A stretch of 64,000 bases of DNA from Ignavibacteriales bacterium (GCA_015709675.1 CP054182.1:2459448-2523447), one strand, 5' to 3'. Shown: positions 1 through 8,419, counted from the stretch's first letter. Numbers and translations are program-made. The notes: generated by a model not told the origin, from the letters alone.

Positions 1-576
1 TTTGCACCCGATAAGATTCCATTCCTTGGTGAACTCAGCGGTGTCCTTTCCGAGGCAACAAACTGGAAAGTTGCGCGTGTACCGGGACTGATTCATGAAG
101 AAAATTTCTTTGAACTTCTCCGGCACAGGATTTTCCCGTCAACGGATTATATCCGCGGTAAGGAAGAACTGGATTATACTCCCGCCCCTGATCTTTTTCA
201 TGATATATTCGGGCACATGCCATTACTCACCAATCCTAATTTTGCGAACTTTTATCAGAAATTCGGAGAGGCAGCGCTAAAAGCAGAGGGTGAACAGCAT
301 ATCTGGCTCGAACGGTTTCACTGGTTCACCGCTGAATTCGGACTGATAAACACCAGCGAGGGGAGAAGGATATACGGAGCCGGAATCGTTTCATCACTTA
401 ATGAAGTGCAGCATGCATTATCAGCTGAAGTGGAAGTTAAACCGTTTGATCCTGAAGCAATCGTTAATCAGGAATATGAAGTATGGCATCTTCAGCCGGT
501 TCTCTTTGCTATTGAATCGTTTGAGCAGCTCGAGGAGGGCTTTGCACGTTGGACAAAGTCCCAGGGACTGTTTTAG
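1..576 (+). CDS. phhA: Phenylalanine 4-monooxygenase (aromatic amino acid hydroxylase), 5' truncated by window edge
   Basis: The reading frame is open from base 1 and stops at 574-576, so only the C-terminal 191 residues are visible. The motif PDLFHDIFGHMPLL holds the two iron-binding histidines (HDIFGH) of the pterin-dependent hydroxylase family, and HWFTAEFGL downstream supplies the glutamate ligand. The family converts phenylalanine to tyrosine with O2 and a tetrahydropterin, using a mononuclear non-heme Fe(II) in the cytoplasm. The next genes encode GTP cyclohydrolase I, a PTPS-like enzyme and an SDR, the expected makers of that cofactor, which supports the call. Tyrosine or tryptophan hydroxylase specificity cannot be excluded from this fragment, but in bacteria phenylalanine is the usual substrate. 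The gap to the next gene is 94 bases with no clear terminator, so it could share the transcript. Confidence 0.93.
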   Translation, partial: FAPDKIPFLGELSGVLSEATNWKVARVPGLIHEENFFELLRHRIFPSTDYIRGKEELDYTPAPDLFHDIFGHMPLLTNPNFANFYQKFGEAALKAEGEQHIWLERFHWFTAEFGLINTSEGRRIYGAGIVSSLNEVQHALSAEVEVKPFDPEAIVNQEYEVWHLQPVLFAIESFEQLEEGFARWTKSQGLF

Positions 577-670
577 TTATTTCGCCCCGGAAAGGAAAGA
601 CTCGGGAATTATCCATGATAAGGAACTAAACGCCGGGGCATGGGGTTAGTAAAAAGAAAAAAGGAAAAAA

Positions 671-1150
671 ATGAGTTTATCCGTAGGATCACCTGCACCC
701 GATTTTAGTCTTCACTGCCACAAAGGAGGCAAGGTTACTCTTTCAGAACTGAAAGGTCAGAATGTTGTGCTTTTGTTTTTCCCTTTTGCAAATACAGGCG
801 TCTGCACAAAAGAGATGTGTACCTTCAGAGATGGAATGTCTGTATATAATGACCTTAATGCAAAAGTGATTGGTATAAGTGTTGACAGTCCTTTCTCCTT
901 AGCTCTCTGGGCTGAGAAGAATGGTCTTCAGTTTGACCTGCTTTCCGATTTTAACAAAACAACTATTAAAGATTACGATTCAGTGTTTGATGTTTTTGGC
1001 GCGGGCAAGTGGGACTTCGCCGGAGTATCAAAGCGCTCAGCGTTTGTTGTTGATAAAGATGGAATAATCAGATATATGGAAATTCTCCCTTCACCCGGAG
1101 ATGAACCGAATTATGATGCGATTAAAAAAACAGTAGAATCACTTTCCTGA
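671..1150 (+). CDS. Peroxiredoxin, AhpC/TSA superfamily (AhpE/Bcp-like)
   Basis: This 159-residue protein is a cytoplasmic thiol peroxidase with a thioredoxin fold. The peroxidatic site reads PFANTGVCTKEMCTFRD, giving Cys45 as the attacking cysteine in the family P-x3-T-x2-C context and Cys50 as a possible resolving cysteine five residues later, as in Bcp proteins. The body (VIGISVDSPFSLALWAEKNG, then FDLLSDFN) matches AhpE-like one-domain peroxiredoxins. A purine-rich ribosome binding site (aaaaggaaaaaa) precedes the ATG. It starts a run of six genes with spacings of about 1-12 bases or 4-base overlaps, so it is probably the first gene of an operon or joined to phhA. It is distinct from the Bcp protein two genes downstream, so the cell has two peroxiredoxins here. 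Confidence 0.9.
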   Translation: MSLSVGSPAPDFSLHCHKGGKVTLSELKGQNVVLLFFPFANTGVCTKEMCTFRDGMSVYNDLNAKVIGISVDSPFSLALWAEKNGLQFDLLSDFNKTTIKDYDSVFDVFGAGKWDFAGVSKRSAFVVDKDGIIRYMEILPSPGDEPNYDAIKKTVESLS

Positions 1151-1151
1151 A

Positions 1152-1472
1152 ATGTTCCTCAGAATTGAGCCTTCTGCCGCGGCAGAAGCATTAAAAAATG
1201 AAAACAATGTCATGCTCCTTGACGTGAGAGAGCAATGGGAGTATGACATTGTTCATATAAAAGAATCAGTCCTGATCCCTCTCCGCACACTGCCTACCCG
1301 GCTCGATGAACTCAGAGTATATAACAAAATATTTGTATTGTGCCATCATGGATTCCGCAGTATTTCAGCATGTGAATATCTTTTAAGCGAAGGTATAAAA
1401 ACAGTTTACAATGTTGACGGAGGAATAGACCGGTGGGCTGATGAAGCAGATACAACTCTCGAAAAATATTAA
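1152..1472 (+). CDS. Rhodanese-like domain protein
   Basis: A single rhodanese domain of 106 residues. The active-site loop is CHHGFRS with Cys64, the CxxGxRS pattern of single-domain sulfurtransferases of the GlpE/PspE kind, and the N-terminal part has the usual LLDVREQWEYDIVHIKES segment. Such proteins carry a persulfide on the cysteine and pass sulfur to thiols or cyanide. There is no signal peptide, so it should be cytoplasmic. It begins one base after the stop of the upstream peroxiredoxin and precedes Bcp by 12 bases, which points to a thiol or sulfur redox role along with them. The physiological acceptor cannot be read from the sequence. Confidence 0.92.
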   Translation: MFLRIEPSAAAEALKNENNVMLLDVREQWEYDIVHIKESVLIPLRTLPTRLDELRVYNKIFVLCHHGFRSISACEYLLSEGIKTVYNVDGGIDRWADEADTTLEKY

Positions 1473-1484
1473 AAGGATTATGTC

Positions 1485-1940
1485 ATGTTAGAACCCGGCA
1501 AAAAAGCACCCGCATTTACTTTAAAAAACCAGGATGGAAAATCAGTTTCGCTGAAAGATTTTACCGGCAAACAGGTTATCCTTTATTTTTATCCCAAGGA
1601 TATGACAAGCGGTTGTACTCAGGAGGCTTGTGATTTCAGAGACCGTTTTGACCATGTAAAAACCGCGAAAGCTGTTATACTGGGAGTTAGTCCTGATTCA
1701 GTGGCGATGCATAAGAAATTTGCCGAAAAATACGAACTTCCGTTTGATCTTCTCAGTGATGAATCAAAAGAAATGCTTATGAAATACGGTGTATGGAAAG
1801 AAAAGAGCATGTACGGCAAAAAATATATGGGAGTAGAACGGACAACGGTTATCATTGACAAAGAAGGAAAGATAAAACAGATTTTCCCAAAGGTTAAAGT
1901 TAATGGTCACGCTGACGAAGTCCTGAAAGCATTGAAATAG
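1485..1940 (+). CDS. bcp: Thioredoxin-dependent thiol peroxidase Bcp (PrxQ type)
   Basis: This 151-residue protein has the PrxQ/Bcp signature YFYPKDMTSGCTQEACDFRD, with Cys44 peroxidatic and Cys49 resolving. The length is that of E. coli Bcp. The C-terminal part (YMGVERTTVIIDKEGKIKQIF) is also typical. The family reduces hydrogen peroxide and organic hydroperoxides using thioredoxin. It lies 12 bases after the rhodanese gene and 3 bases before the PTPS-like gene, so it is embedded in the pterin operon. An attractive inference is protection of oxidation-prone tetrahydropterins and of the oxygenase site; this is context only. Confidence 0.94.
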   Translation: MLEPGKKAPAFTLKNQDGKSVSLKDFTGKQVILYFYPKDMTSGCTQEACDFRDRFDHVKTAKAVILGVSPDSVAMHKKFAEKYELPFDLLSDESKEMLMKYGVWKEKSMYGKKYMGVERTTVIIDKEGKIKQIFPKVKVNGHADEVLKALK

Positions 1941-1943
1941 CCG

Positions 1944-2348
1944 ATGGTTTATATAACGAGAAGAGAAACCTTCGCTGCATCCCATAGACTGTATAATCCG
2001 GGATGGAGTGATGAAAAGAATAATGAAGTTTATGATAAGTGCGCCAATAAAAACGGGCACGGGCATAACTATGTTCTCGAAGTAGTGGTAAAAGGTGAAA
2101 TTGACCCTGAAACCGGTTACCTCCTGGACTTAAAGATCTTAAAAGATATTATCAAAAAAAATGTAATTGCCATCGTTGATCACAAGCATCTTAATTTTGA
2201 TGTCCCTTTCCTGGAAGGCATAATTCCGACAGCTGAAAACATTGCCATTGGTATCTGGAATCAGCTTGTTGATAAACTGCCGGCGGGTGAACTGCATGCA
2301 GTAAAACTGTATGAAACCGAGAACAATTACGTTGAATATAAAGGATGA
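1944..2348 (+). CDS. 6-pyruvoyl-tetrahydropterin synthase / QueD family protein
   Basis: A 134-residue protein of the PTPS/QueD family. The zinc ligands are visible as His14 (AASHRL) and His39/His41 (NGHGHNY), with the catalytic cysteine at Cys33 in the preceding segment. The VDHKHLN stretch and the C-terminal ETENNYVEY glutamate complete the active site. The family acts on 7,8-dihydroneopterin triphosphate, giving 6-pyruvoyl-tetrahydropterin (tetrahydrobiopterin route) or 6-carboxy-tetrahydropterin (queuosine route). The neighbours favour the tetrahydropterin route: folE overlaps its end, an SDR follows and phenylalanine hydroxylase is upstream. The other queuosine genes queC and queE are absent here, although a queuosine-precursor transporter gene lies about 26 kb away. 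Family is sure; the branch is inferred. Confidence 0.88.
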   Translation: MVYITRRETFAASHRLYNPGWSDEKNNEVYDKCANKNGHGHNYVLEVVVKGEIDPETGYLLDLKILKDIIKKNVIAIVDHKHLNFDVPFLEGIIPTAENIAIGIWNQLVDKLPAGELHAVKLYETENNYVEYKG

Positions 2349-2926
2349 CCCATATGAATCATGATGCGATGAAATCGCTGGTTAAGGATATGCTGGTTGA
2401 AATTGGCGAGGATCCCAAAAGAGAAGGACTTCTCAGTACACCAAAACGGGTAGCAAAAGCATACGAATTTCTTACAAGCGGATATAAAAAAGATATCCAC
2501 GAGGTTCTGAATAATGCCATTTTTGAAGAAAAGTATGATGAGATGGTCATTGTTAAGAATATAGATTTTTACAGTCTTTGTGAGCATCACATGCTTCCTT
2601 TCTGGGGCAAGGTGCATGTTGCATATATACCAAACGGCAAAATTGTCGGGCTCAGCAAAATACCAAGACTGGTTGATGTATTTGCCCGCAGGTTACAAGT
2701 GCAGGAAAGGATGACGCAGCAGATTGCACAGGTGATTGATGAGTATCTGTCACCGATCGGAGTTGCCGTAGTTTCAGAAGCCAATCATATGTGTATGATG
2801 ATGCGAGGTGTTGAGAAACAAAACTCATCAGCAACAGCAAGCGCCATGATCGGCCAATTTAAAGAAGATGCAAGAACACGGGCTGAATTTCTCTCATTAG
2901 TAAGACTTGGTAAAATCCGTTCATGA
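2345..2926 (+). CDS. folE: GTP cyclohydrolase I
   Basis: The 193-residue protein makes 7,8-dihydroneopterin triphosphate from GTP, the first step of folate and biopterin synthesis. Zinc ligands are Cys79 and His82 in [20 protein letters not shown] and Cys150 in [12 protein letters not shown]. The length is that of a bacterial FolE without extension. The ATG at 2345 overlaps the upstream stop in an ATGA arrangement, which decides this start over the ATG nine bases later. The last four bases overlap the SDR start in the same way. Translational coupling with the PTPS-like and SDR genes suggests dedicated pterin cofactor synthesis. Confidence 0.96.
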   Translation: MTHMNHDAMKSLVKDMLVEIGEDPKREGLLSTPKRVAKAYEFLTSGYKKDIHEVLNNAIFEEKYDEMVIVKNIDFYSLCEHHMLPFWGKVHVAYIPNGKIVGLSKIPRLVDVFARRLQVQERMTQQIAQVIDEYLSPIGVAVVSEANHMCMMMRGVEKQNSSATASAMIGQFKEDARTRAEFLSLVRLGKIRS

Positions 2927-3621
2927 AGCAGGAAATCGTGTGGGTAACGGGAGCCGGATCAGGAATAGGAAAGGGGATTGCTCTTACATTTGCCTCCCGC
3001 GGACACCGGGTTCTTGCAACAGGGAGAGATATCAAAAAGCTAATAATTGTTGAATCTCAGGGGGAAGGGAATATCATCACCGCTGCTTGTGATATGTCAT
3101 CCTATCATTCCATTACAACTTTTCTGAAAAGCAGTCCGTTTTGCGACGGTATTTCCATTCTCATTAATAATGCCGGTATTACCTCATTCACACTGGCCGA
3201 GGAAGATTCTCCTGAACTTGCGGAGAAAATGATTGCAACAAATCTTACCGGTGCGATTCATGCAATTCAGGGAGTATTACCGGGAATGATTTCCAGAAGA
3301 GACGGATTAATCGTCAATATTCTTTCAGTAATTACACAAAAGGTTTTTACACGAAGCAGTCTCTACTCGGCAACAAAATCCGGTCTGGAGGCTTACGCAA
3401 AAGTCCTGAGGGAAGAAGTACGCCGTTATAATATCAGAGTGATGAATGTTTCCCCCGGAGCTACAGATACCCCAATCTGGGCTGAGGAGATGAGGGAAAA
3501 ATATTCTGAAAGGATGATGCATCCTGATGCAATAGGGGAATTAGTTTATGAGTTATGCTTTTTGAAGGGGAATGCCGTGGCCGAAGAAATCGTCTTACGA
3601 CCGCCTCTGGGTGATCTATAA
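2923..3621 (+). CDS. Short-chain dehydrogenase/reductase, candidate sepiapterin-reductase-like
   Basis: A 232-residue classical SDR. The Rossmann nucleotide loop is TGAGSGIG at residues 9-16, the structural NNAG motif is present, and the catalytic pair is Tyr148 and Lys152 (YSATK). The protein is cytoplasmic and should use NADPH or NADH. It is translationally coupled to folE (ATGA overlap) and follows the PTPS-like gene, which is where sepiapterin reductase, the last enzyme of tetrahydrobiopterin synthesis, would be expected. SDR sequence alone does not give substrate, so sepiapterin reductase is an inference from context. It could instead be a dihydropteridine reductase or an unrelated ketoreductase. 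Confidence 0.85.
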   Translation: MKQEIVWVTGAGSGIGKGIALTFASRGHRVLATGRDIKKLIIVESQGEGNIITAACDMSSYHSITTFLKSSPFCDGISILINNAGITSFTLAEEDSPELAEKMIATNLTGAIHAIQGVLPGMISRRDGLIVNILSVITQKVFTRSSLYSATKSGLEAYAKVLREEVRRYNIRVMNVSPGATDTPIWAEEMREKYSERMMHPDAIGELVYELCFLKGNAVAEEIVLRPPLGDL

Positions 3622-3627
3622 AACCAG

Positions 3628-3695
3628 AGGGCTTTTCATTTATATCCTGAACAAGAGGAGTCGATAAATGTTCAGGTTCGTTTATGAAAAGCCCT
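3628..3695. terminator. Nested inverted repeat between convergent genes
   Basis: The outer arms AGGGCTTTTCAT (3628-3639) and ATGAAAAGCCCT (3684-3695) are perfectly complementary. A second pair, CCTGAAC (3646-3652) and GTTCAGG (3670-3676), lies inside. The element sits just after the SDR stop and before the stop of the minus-strand Spy-like gene, fitting a bidirectional terminator, although no long T tract follows. Confidence 0.6.
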
Positions 3696-3717
3696 TACTC
3701 CGGTTAACTACAGAAGT

Positions 3718-4209
3718 TTAATTATACCAGCACGGTCCAAACCCAGGCCCTCTTTTACCCGGACCGCGGCCGCCTCTTCTGAAATTTTTATTTCCTTCAA
3801 AACCCCATTTGCCGTGGTATTCTCTCCATATTTTTTTCTGGTCCGCATTCAGCTGATCATAGATGTCCATCTGGTGATTAGCCCGTGCTTTCTGCATTTT
3901 ATCTCTGGCCGCGTTTAATTTCTCCTCCTGGGCCAAATATGCTGAGCGGTTTAAGTTATCATTGCCCATCAGCTCCTTCATTGCTAATCTTTCTTTATCC
4001 AGGGCTGCTCTCAGATCAATCATCTGTTTCTGGTGGTCCAGCCGCAGCTGCTCAATCTTATCCTTTTGTGCATCTGAAAGATCCAGTTTCTCAATCATAT
4101 TATAACCGGGACGGGGACGGTCATCTCTCGGGCCGCGGCCCTGAGCATCAAGCGGAGCCTGCAGTACAAGAAATGCCAAGGCAAATGAGAATATCATGAA
4201 ATGTTTCAT
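3718..4209 (-). CDS. Spy/CpxP-like periplasmic LTxxQ-type protein
   Basis: A 163-residue protein with an N-terminal signal peptide (about 1-22, ending LDAQG). Two LTxxQ-like motifs, LDLSDAQKDKI and LNADQKKIW, bracket a long charged helical region, the pattern of Spy/CpxP periplasmic chaperones and metal-sensor relatives. The tail is very rich in Gly and Arg (RRGGRGPGKRGPGFGP), as in many Bacteroidota homologues. It is transcribed away from the ECF sigma operon starting 161 bases off, so it may be a target of that sigma factor. Family members bind unfolded envelope proteins or metals; which applies here is not shown. Confidence 0.75.
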   Translation of the reverse strand: MKHFMIFSFALAFLVLQAPLDAQGRGPRDDRPRPGYNMIEKLDLSDAQKDKIEQLRLDHQKQMIDLRAALDKERLAMKELMGNDNLNRSAYLAQEEKLNAARDKMQKARANHQMDIYDQLNADQKKIWREYHGKWGFEGNKNFRRGGRGPGKRGPGFGPCWYN

Positions 4210-4370
4210 AAGTATTTCCTTTAATTAAATTGTGATAGAATTTTTTTATTTGTCTGATTTATAGACAGAGGCCGGGGAGGGCGGGTTTAAATGGAAAACG
4301 ATAAATTTAATTTTCATGAGATTAAACTTTCTGGCTTAAACGATTGTCTTAAAAGAAACATTACAGGTAC

Positions 4371-4925
4371 ATGAAGGAACAGAAATCAGATAAGGAGCTA
4401 GTTGAGGAATTCCTGAAAGGGGATGAGTACTCTTTTAATCTGATTGTGAACCGGTACCGGGAAAAGATCTACTGGCATGCAAGAAGAATGACTGGAGATC
4501 ATTTTGATGCGGATGATATTGTTCAGGAAGTGCTGATTGTTCTTTATAAAAAACTGAAAGATTTCCGGTTTGATTCAGCGCTTTATACTTGGATTTTCAG
4601 GATTACCGCTACAAGAAGCATTAACCTGATAAAAAGAAAAAACATGAGAAGATTCCTGCCAATCGGGCAGGACATAAAACGAATATCAGATTCCGGAACC
4701 GATATTGTCAGAGATATTGAAAATAAAGAACGGCTGAAAAAACTTGATACCGTACTGCAAAAACTGCCGGTTAAACAAAGAGAGGTCTTTATTCTGAGAA
4801 ATTTTGATGAACTCAGCTATGAAGAAATTGCGGAAATAACAGGCAAATCAACCGGCGGTCTCAAAGCAAACTATTTTCATGCAGTTAAAAAAATTAATGA
4901 AATGATGGAAGATAAAGATGAATAA
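4371..4925 (+). CDS. ECF-family RNA polymerase sigma factor
   Basis: This 184-residue protein has the two-domain ECF layout. Sigma region 2 covers about residues 15-85 (IVNRYREKIYWHARRMTGDH, DADDIVQEVLIVLYKKL, YTWIFRITATRSINLIKR). Sigma region 4 covers about 120-175 (LPVKQREVFILRNFDELSYE, then EIAEITGKSTGGLKANYFHA). It directs RNA polymerase to stress-specific promoters. The last eight bases overlap the next gene, which encodes a one-TM protein expected to hold it inactive, and the third gene encodes a periplasmic Spy-like protein. This gene order resembles the metal-responsive cnr type, though the sequence gives no signal specificity. Confidence 0.94.
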   Translation: MKEQKSDKELVEEFLKGDEYSFNLIVNRYREKIYWHARRMTGDHFDADDIVQEVLIVLYKKLKDFRFDSALYTWIFRITATRSINLIKRKNMRRFLPIGQDIKRISDSGTDIVRDIENKERLKKLDTVLQKLPVKQREVFILRNFDELSYEEIAEITGKSTGGLKANYFHAVKKINEMMEDKDE

Positions 4926-5484
4926 GAAAATATTTAGCGCATTAGACGGAGATCTTGAAGCGAGGCGTTCACTGTCTTCTTCCGAGGAAGCCAGGCTGCA
5001 AATGATGGCAGAAAAACTGAAGAATCTTAAAGAGGATTCCTTTATGCCTTCTGATACTGCTTATTTTGAAACGATACTTCCAAGATTCAGAAACCGGATT
5101 GAAGGAAGTAGACCGGCTAAACAATCTGTATTTTCTCCTTACGGATTTATGCGTCTTGCTGCGGGGGCTGTTTTACCGGTGTTTTTAGTTTTCTATTTAT
5201 TTCACCTGCAGAGCAGCCGACCAGAAGTTATGACAACCGATGAAATTACTGAAATAGTAAGTATCAATCAGTATCAGACTATTGAAGAAATGATAATTGA
5301 AAGTCCGGAAGCAGTCAATGAAACGGTTGATAATTCATTCCGCGAAATTATCTCGGTGGAGACTGAAGACCTTCACACAGTGCTCAGAGAGTCTCCCGCA
5401 ACCGAGGATGAACTTGAACAGCTTCTTCAGGACAGCGACCTCGATGAAATAATCGCTCAATTGGAAAAAAAGAAAATACTATAG
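4918..5484 (+). CDS. Putative membrane anti-sigma factor
   Basis: A 188-residue protein of no recognised family. The N-terminal 70 residues are charged and cytoplasmic in type. One membrane segment (about 75-96, FMRLAAGAVLPVFLVFYLFH) is followed by an acidic extracytoplasmic part. No zinc-binding HxxxCxxC anti-sigma motif is seen. It overlaps the ECF sigma gene by eight bases, the usual setting of the cognate anti-sigma factor. It is followed by a short periplasmic-type protein. The function therefore rests on context and single-pass topology. Confidence 0.62.
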   Translation: MNKKIFSALDGDLEARRSLSSSEEARLQMMAEKLKNLKEDSFMPSDTAYFETILPRFRNRIEGSRPAKQSVFSPYGFMRLAAGAVLPVFLVFYLFHLQSSRPEVMTTDEITEIVSINQYQTIEEMIIESPEAVNETVDNSFREIISVETEDLHTVLRESPATEDELEQLLQDSDLDEIIAQLEKKKIL

Positions 5485-5491
5485 GTTATTT

Positions 5492-5965
5492 ATGCAATTA
5501 GTAAGAATTCACTATATAATCATACTGTTATTTTTCCCGCTTCTCTTTCTTGCAGCGCAGCCCAAAATGGAAAAGCGTGCGCTGAAAAGAATTGATCAGC
5601 TTGAAAAAGTAAAACTGCTGGAGATTCTTGATATGAATGAAGAATCCAGTGTGAAGTTTTTCGTAAGAAGAAAAGAATTTAAACAGCGCCAGCGTCAGAT
5701 GCAGGATGCAGTTGACAGTCTGCATGAAAACCTGCACCGGCAGCTTGAAGCAGGGGGGAAAACAGATTATAAAACTCTCATCAATGAAATTATTCAGAAG
5801 GAAGATGATTTGATGAAATCCCGGATGGAATATATCCGCAGCCAGGAGGATATCCTAAATGATGAACAGATAGCAAAACTGATTATTTTTGAGAGAGAAT
5901 TCAGGAAAGAACTTCAGGATCTCCTCTTCAAGCGGGGAGGCAAACGCGCAAGGCCTGATTTTTAA
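5492..5965 (+). CDS. Spy-like/periplasmic helical sensor protein of the sigma operon
   Basis: A 157-residue protein with an N-terminal hydrophobic signal or anchor (about 7-22, ending LAAQPK). The rest is charged, mostly helical sequence rich in Lys, Arg, Glu and Gln. A terminal LNDEQIAKLIIFEREF segment resembles the LTxxQ motif of Spy/CpxP/CnrX proteins. It starts seven bases after the anti-sigma candidate. The arrangement suggests an envelope sensor that modulates the anti-sigma factor. Sequence identity to CnrX is not claimed; membership is by motif and architecture. Confidence 0.55.
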   Translation: MQLVRIHYIIILLFFPLLFLAAQPKMEKRALKRIDQLEKVKLLEILDMNEESSVKFFVRRKEFKQRQRQMQDAVDSLHENLHRQLEAGGKTDYKTLINEIIQKEDDLMKSRMEYIRSQEDILNDEQIAKLIIFEREFRKELQDLLFKRGGKRARPDF

Positions 5966-5987
5966 AGAAGAATCTGCACTGAATAAT

Positions 5988-6022
5988 GCGGAGCTGAATG
6001 GGGATTTCAGCTCCGCTTTTTT
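5988..6022 (+). terminator. Rho-independent terminator after sigma operon
   Basis: Arms GCGGAGCTGAA and TTCAGCTCCGC form an 11-bp stem with a short loop, followed by a T run. It lies 22 bases after the stop of the sensor gene and directly before the stop of the convergent peptidase gene. Confidence 0.85.
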
Positions 6023-6026
6023 GTTT

Positions 6027-7220
6027 TTAGGCCAATAGTGCGGGGACAAACTGCTGGGGAGCGCCTCCGGTTATTTCCGGAACTTCGTTCCAGTCAACAA
6101 ACACGTCTATTTCACTTCTGATTCCAAAGTCACCGCGCAGATAGATGCCTGGTTCAATTGAAAAAGAAACACCCGGCAGTAAAAGCCGTTCATCCCGGGT
6201 CTCAAAATTATCAATGTGAGGTCCTGTGCCATGAAGCTGCGTTGTTATCGAATGTCCGGTCCTGTGGAAGAAATATTCTCCGTATCCCGCTTTTTCAATT
6301 ATGTTTCTTGCGGCATCATCAACCTCAAATCCCATGATGTTCTGTTTATTCTTCAGGCGGTCAACCACCAGATTATAGGCAGCATCACGTCCCTGTTTAA
6401 CTATTTCAAAAACATTGCTGTATTTTTCAGGGACAGATGTATCCGCATGGGCTACCCAGGTAATGTCAGACCAGACTGATTCCTCCCGTTCGGTTTTTGC
6501 CCAGAGATCAATCAGCACAAAATCACCTTTTTTTATCTGCTTTGATGATTCAGGTGATGGGGTATAATGAGGATTTGCCGAGTTTTCGTTAACACTGCAA
6601 TTGGGGTCGTGGTCTGTCCACATACCCTTTTCTTTAAAGCGTTTAAGTATATACTCCTGTACCCCCCATTCTGTTATCTGAGTGCCGGACTTGACTGAAT
6701 CTCCGATCAGTTTAAAAGCGTCCTGGCAAATAAGATGCAGGTTTTTGGCTACGGACTTGTTTTCTTCATATTGCTCCTTTGACCAGATTGCATCCAGCAA
6801 GGTGATCAGGTTTGCGCTGGAATGAAGTTCAACTCCGAATGAACTCAGGTATTCAATAGTTCCTGCATCAACACGGGAGCAATAGGGAATCGCATTGAGC
6901 GGGGAATACTCACATGCAAGTTTCTTAAATCCTTTCAGAGTCCTGCCCAGGGCATCAGTCAAGGACTTATGTGATGAATAGCGAATTTCATCTCCGGGAA
7001 GATGTGCCATATTGTGTGCTTCAATTGCATTCACAATTCTGACAGGAGTTCCTGAAGCAGGAACAAAGTAAAACATTCTTCGGGTCAAATGGGTTTTTGG
7101 TGAGATATCCATGATAGCCAGAGCAAGGTCATTGCTGCCCCGAAAATCGTAGAGTATCCATCCGTCAAATTTCATTGACCTGAGAATTTCCTGAACTTTA
7201 CTAAGGTTAAATTTACCCAT
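6027..7220 (-). CDS. M24 family metallopeptidase (Xaa-Pro aminopeptidase-like)
   Basis: The 397-residue protein has a creatinase-like N-terminal domain (about 1-150) and a pita-bread M24 catalytic domain (about 155-390). Metal-site segments are visible: DFVLIDLWAK gives the first aspartate, SDITWVAH the second, HRTGHSI the histidine, SFSIEPGIY a glutamate and GIRSEIDVF the last glutamate. Such enzymes cleave N-terminal residues before proline or act on dipeptides using two metal ions. There is no signal peptide, so it is cytoplasmic. It is a single gene facing away from the RND operon; substrate is not known. Confidence 0.88.
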   Translation of the reverse strand: MGKFNLSKVQEILRSMKFDGWILYDFRGSNDLALAIMDISPKTHLTRRMFYFVPASGTPVRIVNAIEAHNMAHLPGDEIRYSSHKSLTDALGRTLKGFKKLACEYSPLNAIPYCSRVDAGTIEYLSSFGVELHSSANLITLLDAIWSKEQYEENKSVAKNLHLICQDAFKLIGDSVKSGTQITEWGVQEYILKRFKEKGMWTDHDPNCSVNENSANPHYTPSPESSKQIKKGDFVLIDLWAKTEREESVWSDITWVAHADTSVPEKYSNVFEIVKQGRDAAYNLVVDRLKNKQNIMGFEVDDAARNIIEKAGYGEYFFHRTGHSITTQLHGTGPHIDNFETRDERLLLPGVSFSIEPGIYLRGDFGIRSEIDVFVDWNEVPEITGGAPQQFVPALLA

Positions 7221-7335
7221 AGAATTGCCTGTTTTTTAATTATTTTTGAACTTATGTTTGAAATTAAGTGTTTTCCGGCTAATTCTGCAAGATATTTGAA
7301 GAAACCTGCCCATTTTTCGCATTGAGAATCAGAGT

Positions 7336-8418
7336 ATGAAATTTTCTAAGAAAGCTATTGTCATATTTTCAGTTGTGCTCATTATTGCACTGCTGATCAT
7401 CCTGAAATTAACGGTTTACAGTAAACCTGAGGAGGCCGCTGGCCCCAAGAGGGGGGGACCAGGAGGAAGAACGCTCAAGGTTAATATTACCGTGGTTCAG
7501 CCAACTGAATTATCCGGCTCTGTAAGAACGGTCGGTACAATTCTTCCAAATGAAGAGGTAACACTGGTGAGTGAGGTGAATGGCAGGGTGACCGCTATTC
7601 ATTTCCGGGAAGGAACCTCTGTCAGGAAAGGGGAGCTGTTAGTAAAAATCAATGATTCTGAACTTCAGGCGCAATATGAAAAAGCTCTTTCGAGAAAAAA
7701 AATCCTGGAGGACAGGGAGTACAGAGAAAGAATTCTTCTGGAAAAAAATGCAACCAGCCGGGAACTTTATGATGCTGCCCTTAATGAACTGAATGCAAAT
7801 AAAGCAGATATTGATCTGATTGCCGCACAGATTGAAAAAACGGAAATTCGCGCACCTTTTTACGGTACAACAGGATTGAGATATATAAGTGAGGGAGCGT
7901 ATGTTAATCCGACAATTAAGATTACCACTCTTCAGAAAATGGACTCTGTAAAAATTGATTTTTCTCTTCCGGAAAGATATTTCGGAATCGTAAAAAACGG
8001 GGACAGAATTACCTTTACTCTTGATGGCGTGAAGGGAAAGTTTAATGCAAAAGTCTATGCAATAGAACCAAAGATAGATTTCACAACCAGAAGCCTTAAG
8101 GCCCGGGCTGTTGCTGTCAATCCCGGATATACCATTCCCGGCGGAGCATTTGCCGATATTGAACTTCCGATGATGCGATCCTCCGGTTCTATTGTGCTTC
8201 CTGCAGAAGTGCTCACCCCCGATGTGCTCGGGTACAAGGTTTTTATATATGATAATGGCAGGGCTGTAACCCGTCCGGTTGAAATCGGGTTCCGGGATGA
8301 GAAACAGGTGATAATTACTTCAGGTTTGAAAGCCGGTGATACAGTTATCACATCAGGTATCATTAATCTGCGTCCCAATTCGCCTGTAACACTAGGCGAA
8401 GTATCAGTAAGAGAATAA
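7336..8418 (+). CDS. RND efflux periplasmic adaptor (membrane fusion protein)
   Basis: A 360-residue adaptor with an N-terminal membrane anchor (about 7-25). A Gly/Pro/Arg-rich stretch follows, then the HlyD-type biotinyl-lipoyl halves (VSEVNGRVTAIHFREGTSVR early, IEKTEIRAPFYGTTGLRYIS after the hairpin) around a coiled-coil hairpin (about 110-160). A beta-barrel region comes after. These adaptors link an inner-membrane RND pump to an outer-membrane channel. The pump gene begins one base after its stop. No TolC-family gene is adjacent, so the outer-membrane partner must be encoded elsewhere. Confidence 0.92.
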   Translation: MKFSKKAIVIFSVVLIIALLIILKLTVYSKPEEAAGPKRGGPGGRTLKVNITVVQPTELSGSVRTVGTILPNEEVTLVSEVNGRVTAIHFREGTSVRKGELLVKINDSELQAQYEKALSRKKILEDREYRERILLEKNATSRELYDAALNELNANKADIDLIAAQIEKTEIRAPFYGTTGLRYISEGAYVNPTIKITTLQKMDSVKIDFSLPERYFGIVKNGDRITFTLDGVKGKFNAKVYAIEPKIDFTTRSLKARAVAVNPGYTIPGGAFADIELPMMRSSGSIVLPAEVLTPDVLGYKVFIYDNGRAVTRPVEIGFRDEKQVIITSGLKAGDTVITSGIINLRPNSPVTLGEVSVRE

Positions 8419-8419
8419 T

